From assembly GCA_025964555.1 (NCBI GenBank), contig JAOPYQ010000012.1, forward strand, positions 1-47,141: 47,141 bases of DNA, given 5' to 3'. The DNA comes from Thermoleophilia bacterium. Lineage in GTDB: Bacteria; Actinomycetota; Thermoleophilia; Gaiellales; SKUG01. The translations under genes were made by a program, and so were the position numbers. The notes under the pieces were generated by a model. It was given only the letters and a program-made list of their open reading frames with translations. It did no database searches and was not told the DNA's origin. Below, piece after piece: positions 17,062 through 26,028 of the stretch (its first letter is position 1; every line of letters begins with the position of its first letter).

Positions 17062-17882
17062 GCGAAGGTCCGACCGAACCTGAACGGCCAGAGACCATCG
17101 CATTGCAGAACATGGCGAGGGAGTTCGCCGCTGCCAACGAACGGCTCCGCAAGCACGACGAGATGCGGACGCACTTTCTGGCGATGGCATCCCACGAGCT
17201 GCGAACGCCGCTGACGTCGATCATCGGGTTCGCGTCGACCATGGTGGACCGTTGGGAGGAGTTGTCCGAAGAGCAGCGGCGAACGTTCGTCACGATCATC
17301 ATGGAGCAGGGCCAGCGCCTCGGAGTCCTGGTCAACGACCTCCTGGCGATGACGCGTCTCGAGGGAGGGGACTATCCGGTCAAGCCACGCCCGATGCGCA
17401 TCTGCGAGACGGTCAAGCACGCGCGACAAGCCGTGGACATGGGGCCGGTCGAGGTCGAGTGCGACCACGACCTCGTCGCGGTGGCCGACGCGCATGCGCT
17501 CGAGCAGATATTCCTGAACCTGCTCAGCAATGCCCGCCGCTATGGTGCGGCTCCGTACCGGATCGAAGCACGAAGCCAGGAGGGCTCTGTCCTGATCACG
17601 GTCCGCGACAACGGTCCCGGAGTGGACGAGGAGTTCGTGCCGCACCTGTTCGACAAGTTCACGCAGGCACCGGACCAGGCCCCTGACCCGTCCGGCACGG
17701 GGCTCGGACTCTCGATCGTGAACGGGCTGGCAGCGGCCCAGGGTGGTGCGGTCTGGTACGAGCCGAATGAGCCGCGCGGGTCCTGCTTCGTCGTGAAGCT
17801 CGTGGAACCTCGGCGTCGCGAACCGCGCGACGACCAGCCAGACGACTTCACCATGGTCGAGGACGTCCTCGGCGTCCGCTGA
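17058..17882 (+). CDS. Soluble sensor histidine kinase
   Basis: 274 residues without membrane segments. A short helical N-terminus (1-40) leads to the HisKA H-box (ASHELRTPLTS, phospho-acceptor His46) and a HATPase domain with N box (LEQIFLNLLSNARRYG), G1 (VRDNGPGVDEEFVPHLFDKF) and G2 (GTGLGLSIV). No response regulator is adjacent. Coupling to the upstream Cys-cluster protein suggests that protein supplies the signal to a kinase that lacks its own sensory domain. Confidence 0.88.
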   Translation: MSEGPTEPERPETIALQNMAREFAAANERLRKHDEMRTHFLAMASHELRTPLTSIIGFASTMVDRWEELSEEQRRTFVTIIMEQGQRLGVLVNDLLAMTRLEGGDYPVKPRPMRICETVKHARQAVDMGPVEVECDHDLVAVADAHALEQIFLNLLSNARRYGAAPYRIEARSQEGSVLITVRDNGPGVDEEFVPHLFDKFTQAPDQAPDPSGTGLGLSIVNGLAAAQGGAVWYEPNEPRGSCFVVKLVEPRRREPRDDQPDDFTMVEDVLGVR

Positions 17883-17910
17883 GCTGCGGCGCGGAATCCG
17901 AGGTGTTCTA

Positions 17911-17950
17911 CGCCCCGAGGGATTACGTTCGATGCGCAATACTCGGGGCG
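17911..17950 (+). terminator. Inverted repeat after the kinase gene
   Basis: CGCCCCGAG and CTCGGGGCG form a 9-bp perfect stem about 28 bases after the kinase stop. The 22-base loop is long for an intrinsic terminator and there is no T-run, so an operator or mRNA-stability role is possible. Confidence 0.45.
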
Positions 17951-18048
17951 ATTTCCAGGGGTCCGTCGACCTCAGGGTGTCTGCGCCGAGCGCCTCCCGT
18001 GCCTTGTGGCGGAAGGTTCATCCTGCCTCAAACGAGCTCGGGTCTAGG

Positions 18049-21009
18049 CTATGCCACCAGATCGATAGGGACGCGCATTGACGCTCCCCGCCCAATCGTG
18101 ACCACCAGCACGTAGCGTCCCGCAGCAATCGAGTTCGAGCCCGCGTCGAGGCCGACCGAGGCGCGACCGCGTCGCACGCCGTGGCGACCGGAGGCCACGA
18201 TCTTCGACCCTCGGCGCAGTTGCACTCGTGCGACTCCGTCTCGGCCTGCAGCGAACTTCACGGTGCACGTGACTTTTGGCTTGCCCTTGACCACCTTGAC
18301 CAGACAGACCACAGTCGCATCGCGACCGGCGACACCCTGTACACCTTGGGCTCCCGTCGCGCCGGTTGCTCCCGTAGCCCCAGTGGCACCGGTGGCTCCT
18401 GTCGCGCCCGTGGCCCCTGTCGCTCCAGTTGCGCCGGTCGCTCCAGTTGCGCCGGTCGCGCCGGTCGCACCGTTTGTGCCATTAGTACCGTTGGTGCCGG
18501 GCAGTCCGGGAACTGTCACGACGGCCCCGACGAGGATCGAGCCCGCGGAGTAGGACGTCGAGTTGCCGGCCAAGTCGGAGATGGTCGCGACCACCTGGTA
18601 GGAACCCGGTGCGAGTGCTTCCACGTGCCAGTCGCAGCTCCAGTTCGCGGCGACCACGGGCATGCACATCGTGCCACCTGTCGGGCCCGTGTAGGTGACG
18701 ACGATGCTCGCGACTCCGGACCGGTCGTCGGCTGCGGATCCGGCGACGGTGAGCGGTGCCACGGTAGCCGCGACGGCCGCGACCTGGAGGAACCCGGACG
18801 GAGCGACACCATCGATCGTCCAAGTCTGCGTCGCGGGAGTTGCATCGACGTTACCGGCTGTGTCGGTCGCTCGCACGTCGACGACGTGGAGGCCCTGCCC
18901 GAGGCCGGAATATGCGACCGGTGACGAGCAGGCCGTCCATGCACCGGCGTCTCGTCGGCATTGGAACGAAGCGGTCTCTGAGGCGCTGAACGTCAGGGTC
19001 GCGGACGTGGAGGTGACGAATCCGGTCGGTCCGGATCCGATAGTGGTGTCGGGCGCAGCGGTGTCCACGGTCCAGGTGCGCGTAGCGGGGGTGGCGTCGA
19101 TGTTGCCGGCTGCATCGATGGCCCGCATATCGAACGTGTGCGATCCCTGCGACAGTAGGGTGAGGCTCTTGGGCGACACGCACGCGAGCCACGATGCGCC
19201 GTCGAGGCGACAGGAGAACGTGGACCCCGGCTCGGTGGCCGAGAACGTGAACGTGCCGGTCGTGGAGGCGACGGTTCCGCTCGGCCCAGTGGCGAGCGTG
19301 GTGTCAGGCGCGACCGTGTCGACGGTCCAGGACTGCGATGCGGTTCCAACGTTGCCGGCAGTGTCGGTCGATCGCGCGTCGAAGGTGTGCGGACCGTCTG
19401 CCAGCGACGAGTAAGTCGGCGGGGTTGCGCATGCTGCCCAGACCGCGGCGTCGAGGCGGCACTCGACCACGCCGTCACTTGTCGTGATCGTTGGGGACGC
19501 GGCGGCGCTCGTCGACGAGCCGGACGGTAGGCCGCCGATGGCGATGGTGGGTGGCGTCGCGTCGATCGTGACGTTGACGGCGGCGGACGTCGACATGTTG
19601 CCTGCTGCGTCGACGGCACGCAAAGTCAGGGCATGGGCGCCGTCCGAGAGTGCCGAAGACGGTGACATGGTCAAGGTTCCGGGCAGCGCATCGGATCCGA
19701 CCTGCCTTCCGTCGACGAGTAGCTCGTAGTGACCCAGCCCGCAGCCCGCATCGGTGGAGGAGCTCCACGTCACCGAGGGCTTCGCCTGGAGCACGGCGCC
19801 TGCCGCCGGAGAAGCGATTGCAGGCGAGCTCGGCGGAGTTGCATCGCCGGTGCATCCGTAGGCGACCAGTTTGTTGGTTGCCGGGACGAGCAAGGTGTTC
19901 TCGCCAGCGGCGAGGCCGACGAGCGGCTGCGACACGTTCTGCTCGTCGGGCGCGGTGATCGGCGAACCGGCATTCGCGCTCCAGGTGGTCGATCCGGTGG
20001 TCGCGTCGAACGCGGTCACGGCGCCGGTCGATGACCCTGTGTACACCGTCGAACCGACGGTGATCGGCGCGATCGTCAAAGTCGCCGGGATCGCGGTTGA
20101 CCACGCGGTGACGCCAGTCCCGGTATCGACCGCGGAAAGTGTTGACGTGGTCTGGTACAGGGCATTCGATCCACTGAACGCCGGGATTCGCGTGGAGGCG
20201 TAGGAGCTGAGGACGGCGCCCGTCGCCTCGTCGAAAATCATGTTGCCGCTGCCGCCATCACGCGCATAGACGCGGCCGCCGTGCACCGCGACGGTCTTGC
20301 CCCCGCCTCCCGAGCAGCCAGTGGAGTAGACCCACTGCGTCGCGCCGGTGAGGGCCGCGAACGAGTACATCCTCAGGCACGCATATCCCACGATAACGCG
20401 GCCGGCGTCCACGGCCGGTGACGCCTTGCCGCCATTGGCCACCGACATGGTCCACAGCTGCGTTCCTGTCGCCGCATCGAGTGCGTAGACGTTGCCGCCT
20501 GAGCCAGCACCTCCGTGGTAGACGATGCCACCGGTCGCCGTCGGCGGTGAGTCGAACGATGACTGCGACAGCTGTCGATTCCAGAGCGGGGTGCCCGTAT
20601 CCGCGTCATAGGCGCCGGCGAGCCCATTGCTGCTGACGACGAAAATGCGCCCGTCGTCGTAGGCGGGGGTCGGAGCATAGGACGTGCCCCCGATCGTCTG
20701 GGACCAGACGGTCACCCCGGTGTGTAGGTCGACGGCGGTCAACGCGAGCCCACCTCCGGTGTTCTTGACCGTCACGTACGCCTTGTTCCGCGCGACCACG
20801 GCATACGACACGAGGTTGCCGAAGTCGCGGCTCCACTTCAGTGAGGGGGTCGCAGGAAGCGACGTGGTCATCGCACCGTCATGGGACGTCGTGCCCTGGT
20901 AGGTCACTGCCTCGCCGGCCCCGAATGCCGGCCCCGCGGCGATCGCCGCAAGCGCGCAAAGAACCATTGACAGCACGATTGGGCGCGCGAACGTACGAGG
21001 GGGCTTCAT
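18049..21009 (-). CDS. Secreted PQQ-propeller / Ig-repeat / collagen-like protein
   Basis: 986 residues from [14 protein letters not shown], a signal peptide cleaved near AFGAG. Domain order: a BamB/PQQ-like beta-propeller (about 33-365, repeats such as [43 protein letters not shown]); about five Ig-like repeats (about 375-820) with the pattern APDTT...GPTG...FxCRxDxxxWxxCxSP...HTFDxRAxDxAGN; a Gly-x-y collagen-like tract dominated by GAT; and a basic C-terminal beta domain of about 85 residues. It is probably a surface or matrix adhesin. No cell-wall anchor motif is seen. The Ig repeats also resemble those of large actinobacterial exoproteins. Confidence 0.8.
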   Translation of the reverse strand: MKPPRTFARPIVLSMVLCALAAIAAGPAFGAGEAVTYQGTTSHDGAMTTSLPATPSLKWSRDFGNLVSYAVVARNKAYVTVKNTGGGLALTAVDLHTGVTVWSQTIGGTSYAPTPAYDDGRIFVVSSNGLAGAYDADTGTPLWNRQLSQSSFDSPPTATGGIVYHGGAGSGGNVYALDAATGTQLWTMSVANGGKASPAVDAGRVIVGYACLRMYSFAALTGATQWVYSTGCSGGGGKTVAVHGGRVYARDGGSGNMIFDEATGAVLSSYASTRIPAFSGSNALYQTTSTLSAVDTGTGVTAWSTAIPATLTIAPITVGSTVYTGSSTGAVTAFDATTGSTTWSANAGSPITAPDEQNVSQPLVGLAAGENTLLVPATNKLVAYGCTGDATPPSSPAIASPAAGAVLQAKPSVTWSSSTDAGCGLGHYELLVDGRQVGSDALPGTLTMSPSSALSDGAHALTLRAVDAAGNMSTSAAVNVTIDATPPTIAIGGLPSGSSTSAAASPTITTSDGVVECRLDAAVWAACATPPTYSSLADGPHTFDARSTDTAGNVGTASQSWTVDTVAPDTTLATGPSGTVASTTGTFTFSATEPGSTFSCRLDGASWLACVSPKSLTLLSQGSHTFDMRAIDAAGNIDATPATRTWTVDTAAPDTTIGSGPTGFVTSTSATLTFSASETASFQCRRDAGAWTACSSPVAYSGLGQGLHVVDVRATDTAGNVDATPATQTWTIDGVAPSGFLQVAAVAATVAPLTVAGSAADDRSGVASIVVTYTGPTGGTMCMPVVAANWSCDWHVEALAPGSYQVVATISDLAGNSTSYSAGSILVGAVVTVPGLPGTNGTNGTNGATGATGATGATGATGATGATGATGATGATGATGATGATGAQGVQGVAGRDATVVCLVKVVKGKPKVTCTVKFAAGRDGVARVQLRRGSKIVASGRHGVRRGRASVGLDAGSNSIAAGRYVLVVTIGRGASMRVPIDLVA
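18327..18508 (-). repeat. Collagen-like Gly-x-y coding repeat
   Basis: About 20 consecutive Gly-x-y triplets encoded by 9-bp units, mostly Gly-Ala-Thr, opening [10 protein letters not shown] and closing [12 protein letters not shown]. The repetitive DNA is prone to slippage, so copy number may vary between strains. Confidence 0.85.
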
Positions 21010-21323
21010 GATCGGAACCATCGGACGATCAGCACACGTACTTGAGTAACTTGGATAGTTCGCAACATCCACATGCACGGACCTGCGGATCAACGCAATC
21101 CCGAACCCAAATTCAACGCGTCACGTGGGCGCCGTCGGGACACGGTCACTGCTTCCCGGCCGTTGCTCACGGGCACCCGCAACGTCGCTTCGTCCGTATC
21201 GCGCGGCACGAAACGAACGTGGCCCTCCGCCGAGCAGTCGCCTGCTGGGTGCCAGCAGCGCGCGCCGTTTCCGTCACTGCCACCAGATCTGGCGGTGTAG
21301 TTGCCGCATGCAGGTGGTTCTCA
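21010..21323. other. Region between the propeller gene and attL
   Basis: 314 bases upstream of the secreted-protein gene. No convincing gene. It should hold that gene's promoter, but I cannot pick a clear -35/-10. Confidence 0.4.
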
Positions 21324-21366
21324 GTACGCCCGGAAGGATTCGAACCTCCGACCCCCAGGTTCGAAG
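21324..21366. repeat. attL, 43-bp tRNA-Arg fragment
   Basis: An exact copy of the 3' half of tRNA-Arg(TCG). The 5' half is absent here, so this is the displaced end created by integration. Confidence 0.92.
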
Positions 21367-21483
21367 TTCTGCGGAGGTGGTCTGCGGATGTATGGCGCGG
21401 GTCTGGGAGCGTCCATCCACGGCCGATTACTCAGTCCGCGAAAGCAAGTTTCGGCTCAACCAGTGGGGACGAATCCAGTCTCG

Positions 21484-21504
21484 TTGGCTGCAAAGTTGGT
21501 TGCA
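21484..21504 (+). repeat. Paired integrase arm-type boxes, left end
   Basis: TTGGCTGCA (21484-21492) and TTGGTTGCA (21496-21504) lie 12 bp apart start to start, about 120 bp inside attL. The right end has the same pair with the same spacing and orientation. Confidence 0.55.
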
Positions 21505-21536
21505 ACCGCGGTGCTGGGAAAGTGATCGACGCAGCG

Positions 21537-22358
21537 CTAGCCAAGTCGTCCGACAGCCCAGGCGATGCCTCCACCTAAGACGAGTGCCGCCGAACTGATC
21601 GCCACTATCGCTTGCCACATTGGGGCATTGGCGAAGTCCACGACATTCTTGAATGCGGAGAGCAACCTAGATGCGAACGGAGTGGCAGGCTGGGCCGCTA
21701 CCGGGGCTGAGGAATGCGCCGTGACAACGGTCATCTGCCTTTCGAGCACGAGGTGGTCGGGCAGTGCCACGCGACGCGAGCGCTCATGGCGCTTGGCGAA
21801 ATACTCGTCGATCGAGGCGACGTCGGGATAGTGCTGAAGTTCTGGCGAGAGAGTGAACGTCCATGCGCCATCGTCGGGGCTGGGGCCGGATCGCGCTGTG
21901 CTGAGGTGATGCTCGGTTTCGACTAGATACTGGATCTGGCGAAGCTGGACGTCCGTCAAGTCCGGCCGTTGCTGACGAGCGTTAGCGGATGACCAGGTCC
22001 GAATCCTCGGCGAATCAGGGTCGTCATTGTCCTTGGGCTGTTCGGCCCAGTGCATGCGTGCGAGGGCCCAGAGGAAGAGGTCGACCAACGGCTGCGCTTC
22101 GGGGAGTCTTGCGAGTGCATCCAATCGAAGGCCGATGGGTTCGTGGAGATGCTGATCTGCCCAACGCGCGTTTCCCCAAGTCCAGCTTTCCGGCATGTCT
22201 CTCAGCACCTGGAACGTGTCCACGGCTTTTCCACGCAAGCGCGTTTCCACCCATGACGGCTGGGGCCACCTTCCAGTCTCAGCGAAGCGTCGGAGCATGA
22301 CGCTGGCTACGTCACGAGACGGACTCGGAAGCGGGTATTGCTTTAGCGCGCTAGTCAT
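21537..22358 (-). CDS. Tail-anchored membrane protein, partner of the Ymh fusion
   Basis: 273 residues of unknown family. The soluble part (1-225) starts with a helical segment (DVASVMLRRFAETGRWPQPSWVETRL) that could be a winged-helix-like unit and continues with helical and short beta regions (SPDDGAWTFTLSPELQHYPDV). A Pro/Ala linker leads to one C-terminal membrane helix (about 246-268, MWQAIVAISSAALVLGGGIAWAV) with only a few residues after it, so the protein is tail-anchored facing the cytoplasm. Its ATG overlaps the end of the upstream gene by 8 bases: strict translational coupling. A membrane effector or anchor for that protein is the simplest reading. Confidence 0.75.
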   Translation of the reverse strand: MTSALKQYPLPSPSRDVASVMLRRFAETGRWPQPSWVETRLRGKAVDTFQVLRDMPESWTWGNARWADQHLHEPIGLRLDALARLPEAQPLVDLFLWALARMHWAEQPKDNDDPDSPRIRTWSSANARQQRPDLTDVQLRQIQYLVETEHHLSTARSGPSPDDGAWTFTLSPELQHYPDVASIDEYFAKRHERSRRVALPDHLVLERQMTVVTAHSSAPVAAQPATPFASRLLSAFKNVVDFANAPMWQAIVAISSAALVLGGGIAWAVGRLG

Positions 22359-23697
22359 TGCGCGATCCCGTTTCTGGAGGATGAACGACGGCCGAGTCCA
22401 ACAACTTGCAGAGCGTGCTGGCGAGCCCGATGTAGTCGGTCGCTAGTTCGTCAGCGAGGGGTGGATTCGAGCCGTGCGAGGTGGGATTGCGAACCAGCTT
22501 CTGCAGGCCCACCGACAAGTGATGCATGCCCTCCTGGATCGACCGGTCGTTGTCGTTCCCGTCGCGGTCCGGGGTTACGCGGAGCAATCCGGTTTCCACG
22601 TTGAGCGCCTGGTGGATGAGCTTTTTCTCAGCGATGCCGTGAAGGCCCGTCTTGTTGCGCAGCTCACCAAAAAACGAATCGGCTGCTGCCGCAACCGCAG
22701 TTCTGGGGAGGCCTGCCTCCAGCTGTGGTCGGACTTCTTCGCGCACCACAGGGTGAAGTCGATCCAGAACGATTCCCTCCGCCACGTTTCCATTGACCCG
22801 GTTCGACTCTTTGGGTAGGTACGCGGCCAAGCTGTCATTCGAATGAAGTCCGGAAAGTCGCCGAGCTTCCTCAAGCCGATGTGGATCGGACTGCAAAAAA
22901 AGGGTCCAGCGGGTGTCCCGTAGCACCTTGGGCGTAACGCCCTTTGCGCCAGCTCTCCGGGCAATGCGCGGAACGCGCTGACCGAGTACATGCTCGCCCA
23001 ATCGCTTGCGCGGATCTGAAGGGTTACCGAAAAGATGAACGTAGCCTGAGGGTGGCCTGTACCTGTCGAACTGATGTCTCACGGCTGGCGGAAGGGTCAC
23101 CGTACGTTTCTTGCCACGTGTCCGCCTCCGCACCTGTAGCGAGTTGCCTGCGACATCGGCCTGATCGAGCAGGATCACTTCGGTCGGCGTGAGGCCGACC
23201 TTGCCCAGAAGCGCGACGATCAGGAAGTCTTCCACGCGCCTGTTTTCGTCTCGGGTGTCGTACTCGGCGTCTCCGCTCCAACCTTCCAACGCGGTCTCCA
23301 AAATCTGGTCGAGCTGCTCGGCGCTGATTGTCACCATCGACTCGCGCTGCCTCGGGGTGCTTGGTGCGGGGGCAGCGACATGAGCCGCGGGATTCGAGAC
23401 GATGCGCCCGGTGTCCGCCAGGAATCCATAGAAGCCGCGAATCACCGAATACGCGTGATTGAGCGAAGACGGCGCAGCCGCCGGCCGGACTGACGTCCCT
23501 CGCCTCATGCTTTCGAGAAAATCTTTGACATCTCGCGGGGCCGTCGGGAGCGGGCTATCCGGCCCGACATGGTGCTCGTACCTGCGAAGCAATGCGCGGT
23601 AGGACTTGATGGTGTGCTTCGAGGATCCGCGCTGCACAACGTGAGCCAGATAACGATCGATTTCGGCTGACGTGTGGGATTCGCGGGAGATAGCCAT
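22351..23697 (-). CDS. Degenerate tyrosine recombinase fused to a Ymh/TIGR02391-like domain
   Basis: 448 residues in three parts. Residues 8-105 are a SAM-like core-binding domain (AEIDRYLAHVVQRGSSKHTIKSYRALLRRY, SVIRGFYGFLADTGRI). Residues 120-300 are a tyrosine-recombinase fold, but box I reads GLTPTE, so the catalytic Arg is Thr170, and box II is KVLRDT with Lys257 in place of the usual His. The beta-hairpin Lys (RGKKRT), His285 and a candidate Tyr293 remain. Residues 313-435 match the Hypoth_Ymh pattern (LHPVVREEVRPQLEAG..., EGMHHLSVGLQKLVRNPTSH). RNPTSH (403-408) fits the Rx4H signature of HEPN ribonucleases. Strand-exchange activity is unlikely; DNA binding plus an RNase-like effector is my inference. 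Confidence 0.75.
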   Translation of the reverse strand: MAISRESHTSAEIDRYLAHVVQRGSSKHTIKSYRALLRRYEHHVGPDSPLPTAPRDVKDFLESMRRGTSVRPAAAPSSLNHAYSVIRGFYGFLADTGRIVSNPAAHVAAPAPSTPRQRESMVTISAEQLDQILETALEGWSGDAEYDTRDENRRVEDFLIVALLGKVGLTPTEVILLDQADVAGNSLQVRRRTRGKKRTVTLPPAVRHQFDRYRPPSGYVHLFGNPSDPRKRLGEHVLGQRVPRIARRAGAKGVTPKVLRDTRWTLFLQSDPHRLEEARRLSGLHSNDSLAAYLPKESNRVNGNVAEGIVLDRLHPVVREEVRPQLEAGLPRTAVAAAADSFFGELRNKTGLHGIAEKKLIHQALNVETGLLRVTPDRDGNDNDRSIQEGMHHLSVGLQKLVRNPTSHGSNPPLADELATDYIGLASTLCKLLDSAVVHPPETGSRND

Positions 23698-24178
23698 CGC
23701 ATGAGATTAGTCCGGGTGTCGGACACTTACCTTGCGGGTGCAGCCTCGCTCAGGCTAAGGGCGGCATCTACGAATTTCCATGAGGCCGAATCTGAAAAAA
23801 AGCACGAGCGTCACTGGGGGCCATCCAGCCTGAATGCGTCCTCGATTTGCCGGGTTAGGGGGCGGGGGGGTGCCTCGCGTGCGTGGTGTGCTCACACCTC
23901 AGCAGGCTTCCTTCTTCCCAGGACGCGCCGTGTTTCGTCTCGCGTTGAGCTGCACCATCTCGAAGGCCATGGATCAAGTCCGCTCGTCGCAGTGTCACCT
24001 TTAGTGGCGTCGCCGATTTGGTGTCCTATTCGACTGGGGTCAGAATTCCAGGTGCCATGCCCTGCAGTCACTTCTCGTCCGTCTCTCGCCCGTCCGCTGC
24101 GACCTGCGCCCCAAGTATTCTGGGCGTCACAGCCCGCCTGGGCATTCGAGAGCGGCCTAGGCCCGTGAGGAGTGGCAA
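23698..24178. other. Divergent regulatory region, 481 bases
   Basis: Lies between the Ymh-fusion operon and the restriction-modification operon and must carry both promoters. It contains an A-run (about 23792-23800) and a G-rich run (about 23860-23875). I see no convincing gene. GAGGAG, about 7 bases before the right-hand GTG, is the ribosome site of the next gene. Confidence 0.45.
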
Positions 24179-26020
24179 GTGGCGAACGAGCGCACTACGG
24201 AAGACATCGTTCGGGACCATCTCAAGTCGAACGCAGCGACCGATCAGGTCCTGGAGGAACAGACGTCGGCAGATCCGGCGATCCGCAAGGCACTGGCTGC
24301 GGCAAGTAAGAGCGGCGCAGGCGGCGGAAAGCCCGAGTTCATCCTGCGTGATCCAGCGCATCCTGGTCTCGTCATCGTCGTTGAGTGCAAGGCGCTCCGA
24401 AAGCATCACGAGAGCCCGAAGCGTGACAAGCCTGCAGCGTTCGCCGTCGATGGCGTCCTGCACTACATGTCGCACCTCTCCCGTTTTTACGACGTCATCG
24501 GGGTCGCTGTGAGCGGCGACCGAGCGGATGACGTGTTGGTCTCGACCTTCCGGCAGCTTCGGGGTTCCGTGGCTCCCGAGCCGCTGCCGAGTGAGGATGG
24601 GGTCGTCGACAAGCTGGTGCCCGTCCCCACGTATGGCAGGTTGCTGGAGTTCGATCCGGCTGTGCGCGCTCGTACGCAGGCCGAGCTGATGGCTTTCAGC
24701 AAGACATTGCACAACTACATGCGCGACCACGCGAAGGTGGCCGAGAGCGAAAAGCCTCTCGTCGTATCCGGAATCCTGCTCGCCCTACAGGATGACGTGT
24801 TCAAGCGGAACTGGCCGGTCTACAAGCCGAAGGATCTCGGTCGCGAGCTTTACCAGGCTCTGGCGCGCGAAGTCGAGGCAGCGGATCTCAAGCAGCCGAA
24901 GCAGCGCGTGATGATGGCTCCGTACTCCTTTTTCGAGACGCATCCCGAGCTGACGAAGACCGGGCGCAAGGGCGAGGAACCGCCGCTCCGGAAGCTCATC
25001 CAAGACATCGACGAGCACGTCCGACCGTTCATCGATACGTATCATGACGTTGACGTCATCGGTCAGTTCTATGGAGAATTCCTTCGCTACACCGGCGGAG
25101 ACAAGAAGGGCTTGGGGATCGTTCTGACGCCCCGGCACCTCACGCAACTTTTCGTCCGCATCGCCAATGTTGGCCCCCGCGACACGGTGGTCGACACCTG
25201 TGCTGGCACGGGAGGATTCCTGATCGCCGCAATGTCGCAGATGGACAGCTACGTGCCTAATGATGCGAAAGCCCAGCTCGGTATCAGGCAACACCAGCTC
25301 ATCGGGGTAGAGCAGCAGCCGCACATGTTCGCGCTCGCGGCCTCGAACATGATCCTCAGAGGTGATGGCAAGGCAAATCTTTACCAGGGCGACTGCTTCG
25401 ATAAGGAGATCCAGAAGGCTCTGACAAAGGGCGTCAAGAAGAAGCATGAGCGACCGAACATCGGGCTGATCAATCCGCCTTTCAGCCAGCGGGGTGAAGG
25501 ACAGCACGAGCTGGATTTTGCCGAGGCGCTTTTGGACGTTCTGGCTCCCGGTGGGACCGCTGTCATTGTCGCTCCAATGTCCTGTGCTCTGGAGCCCCAT
25601 CCGGCCCGCCGTCGGATCCTGGAGAAGCACACGCTGGACGCGGTCATGTCACTTCCCAATGACCTGTTCCATCCGGTCGGCGTTATTACCTGCGCCATGG
25701 TTCTGACCGCGCATCAGCCGCATGCGGGTGCGCCGCGACCCACCTGGTTCGGATACTGGAAGGACGACGGTTTCGTCAAGACCAAGGACCGAGGTCGCAT
25801 CGATCTCAACAACGCGTGGGACAAAATTTCGGAGTACTGGCTGGATGCGTACCACAACCGGCGGGTCGTCCCGGGCGAAGGGGTCTCTCGCAAGGTGACT
25901 CACGAGGATGAGTGGTGTGCGGAGGCGTACATGGAAACCGATTACTCCAGCATCGCTCGCGAAGACTTTGAGCAGACGCTCCGGGAGTTCGCGGTGTTTC
26001 AGATGCTTCGAGGGGGCTGA
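24179..26020 (+). CDS. BcgI-like restriction-methylation subunit (nuclease-N6-adenine methylase fusion)
   Basis: 613 residues, GTG start behind GAGGAG. The N-terminus has a PD-(D/E)xK nuclease core: KPEFIL (Glu53) and VIVVECKA (Glu69, Lys71). The C-terminal two thirds is a type I-like N6-adenine methyltransferase with motif I DTCAGTGGF (339-347, S-adenosylmethionine binding) and motif IV NPPF (432-435, catalytic). A nuclease fused to a gamma-class methylase and followed by a separate specificity gene is the layout of the BcgI type IIB A subunit, which is of similar size. Such enzymes methylate a bipartite site or cut on both sides of it. Confidence 0.88.
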   Translation: MANERTTEDIVRDHLKSNAATDQVLEEQTSADPAIRKALAAASKSGAGGGKPEFILRDPAHPGLVIVVECKALRKHHESPKRDKPAAFAVDGVLHYMSHLSRFYDVIGVAVSGDRADDVLVSTFRQLRGSVAPEPLPSEDGVVDKLVPVPTYGRLLEFDPAVRARTQAELMAFSKTLHNYMRDHAKVAESEKPLVVSGILLALQDDVFKRNWPVYKPKDLGRELYQALAREVEAADLKQPKQRVMMAPYSFFETHPELTKTGRKGEEPPLRKLIQDIDEHVRPFIDTYHDVDVIGQFYGEFLRYTGGDKKGLGIVLTPRHLTQLFVRIANVGPRDTVVDTCAGTGGFLIAAMSQMDSYVPNDAKAQLGIRQHQLIGVEQQPHMFALAASNMILRGDGKANLYQGDCFDKEIQKALTKGVKKKHERPNIGLINPPFSQRGEGQHELDFAEALLDVLAPGGTAVIVAPMSCALEPHPARRRILEKHTLDAVMSLPNDLFHPVGVITCAMVLTAHQPHAGAPRPTWFGYWKDDGFVKTKDRGRIDLNNAWDKISEYWLDAYHNRRVVPGEGVSRKVTHEDEWCAEAYMETDYSSIAREDFEQTLREFAVFQMLRGG

Positions 26021-26028
26021 CCGGATCG

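Noticed and set aside
18327-18508. 9-bp repeats, considered as a non-coding satellite or CRISPR
   Set aside because: In frame, encoding collagen-like Gly-x-y triplets.
22351-23697. Calling this simply a second integrase of the element
   Set aside because: The box I Arg is Thr and the box II His is Lys, the C-terminal third is a Ymh-type domain, and the gene sits away from the att site with a coupled membrane-protein gene.
23880-24080. tRNA-like fragments (ATCAAGTCC, GGGGTCAGAATTCC)
   Set aside because: No pairing acceptor or anticodon stems could be assembled, so not called as a tRNA or a second attachment site.
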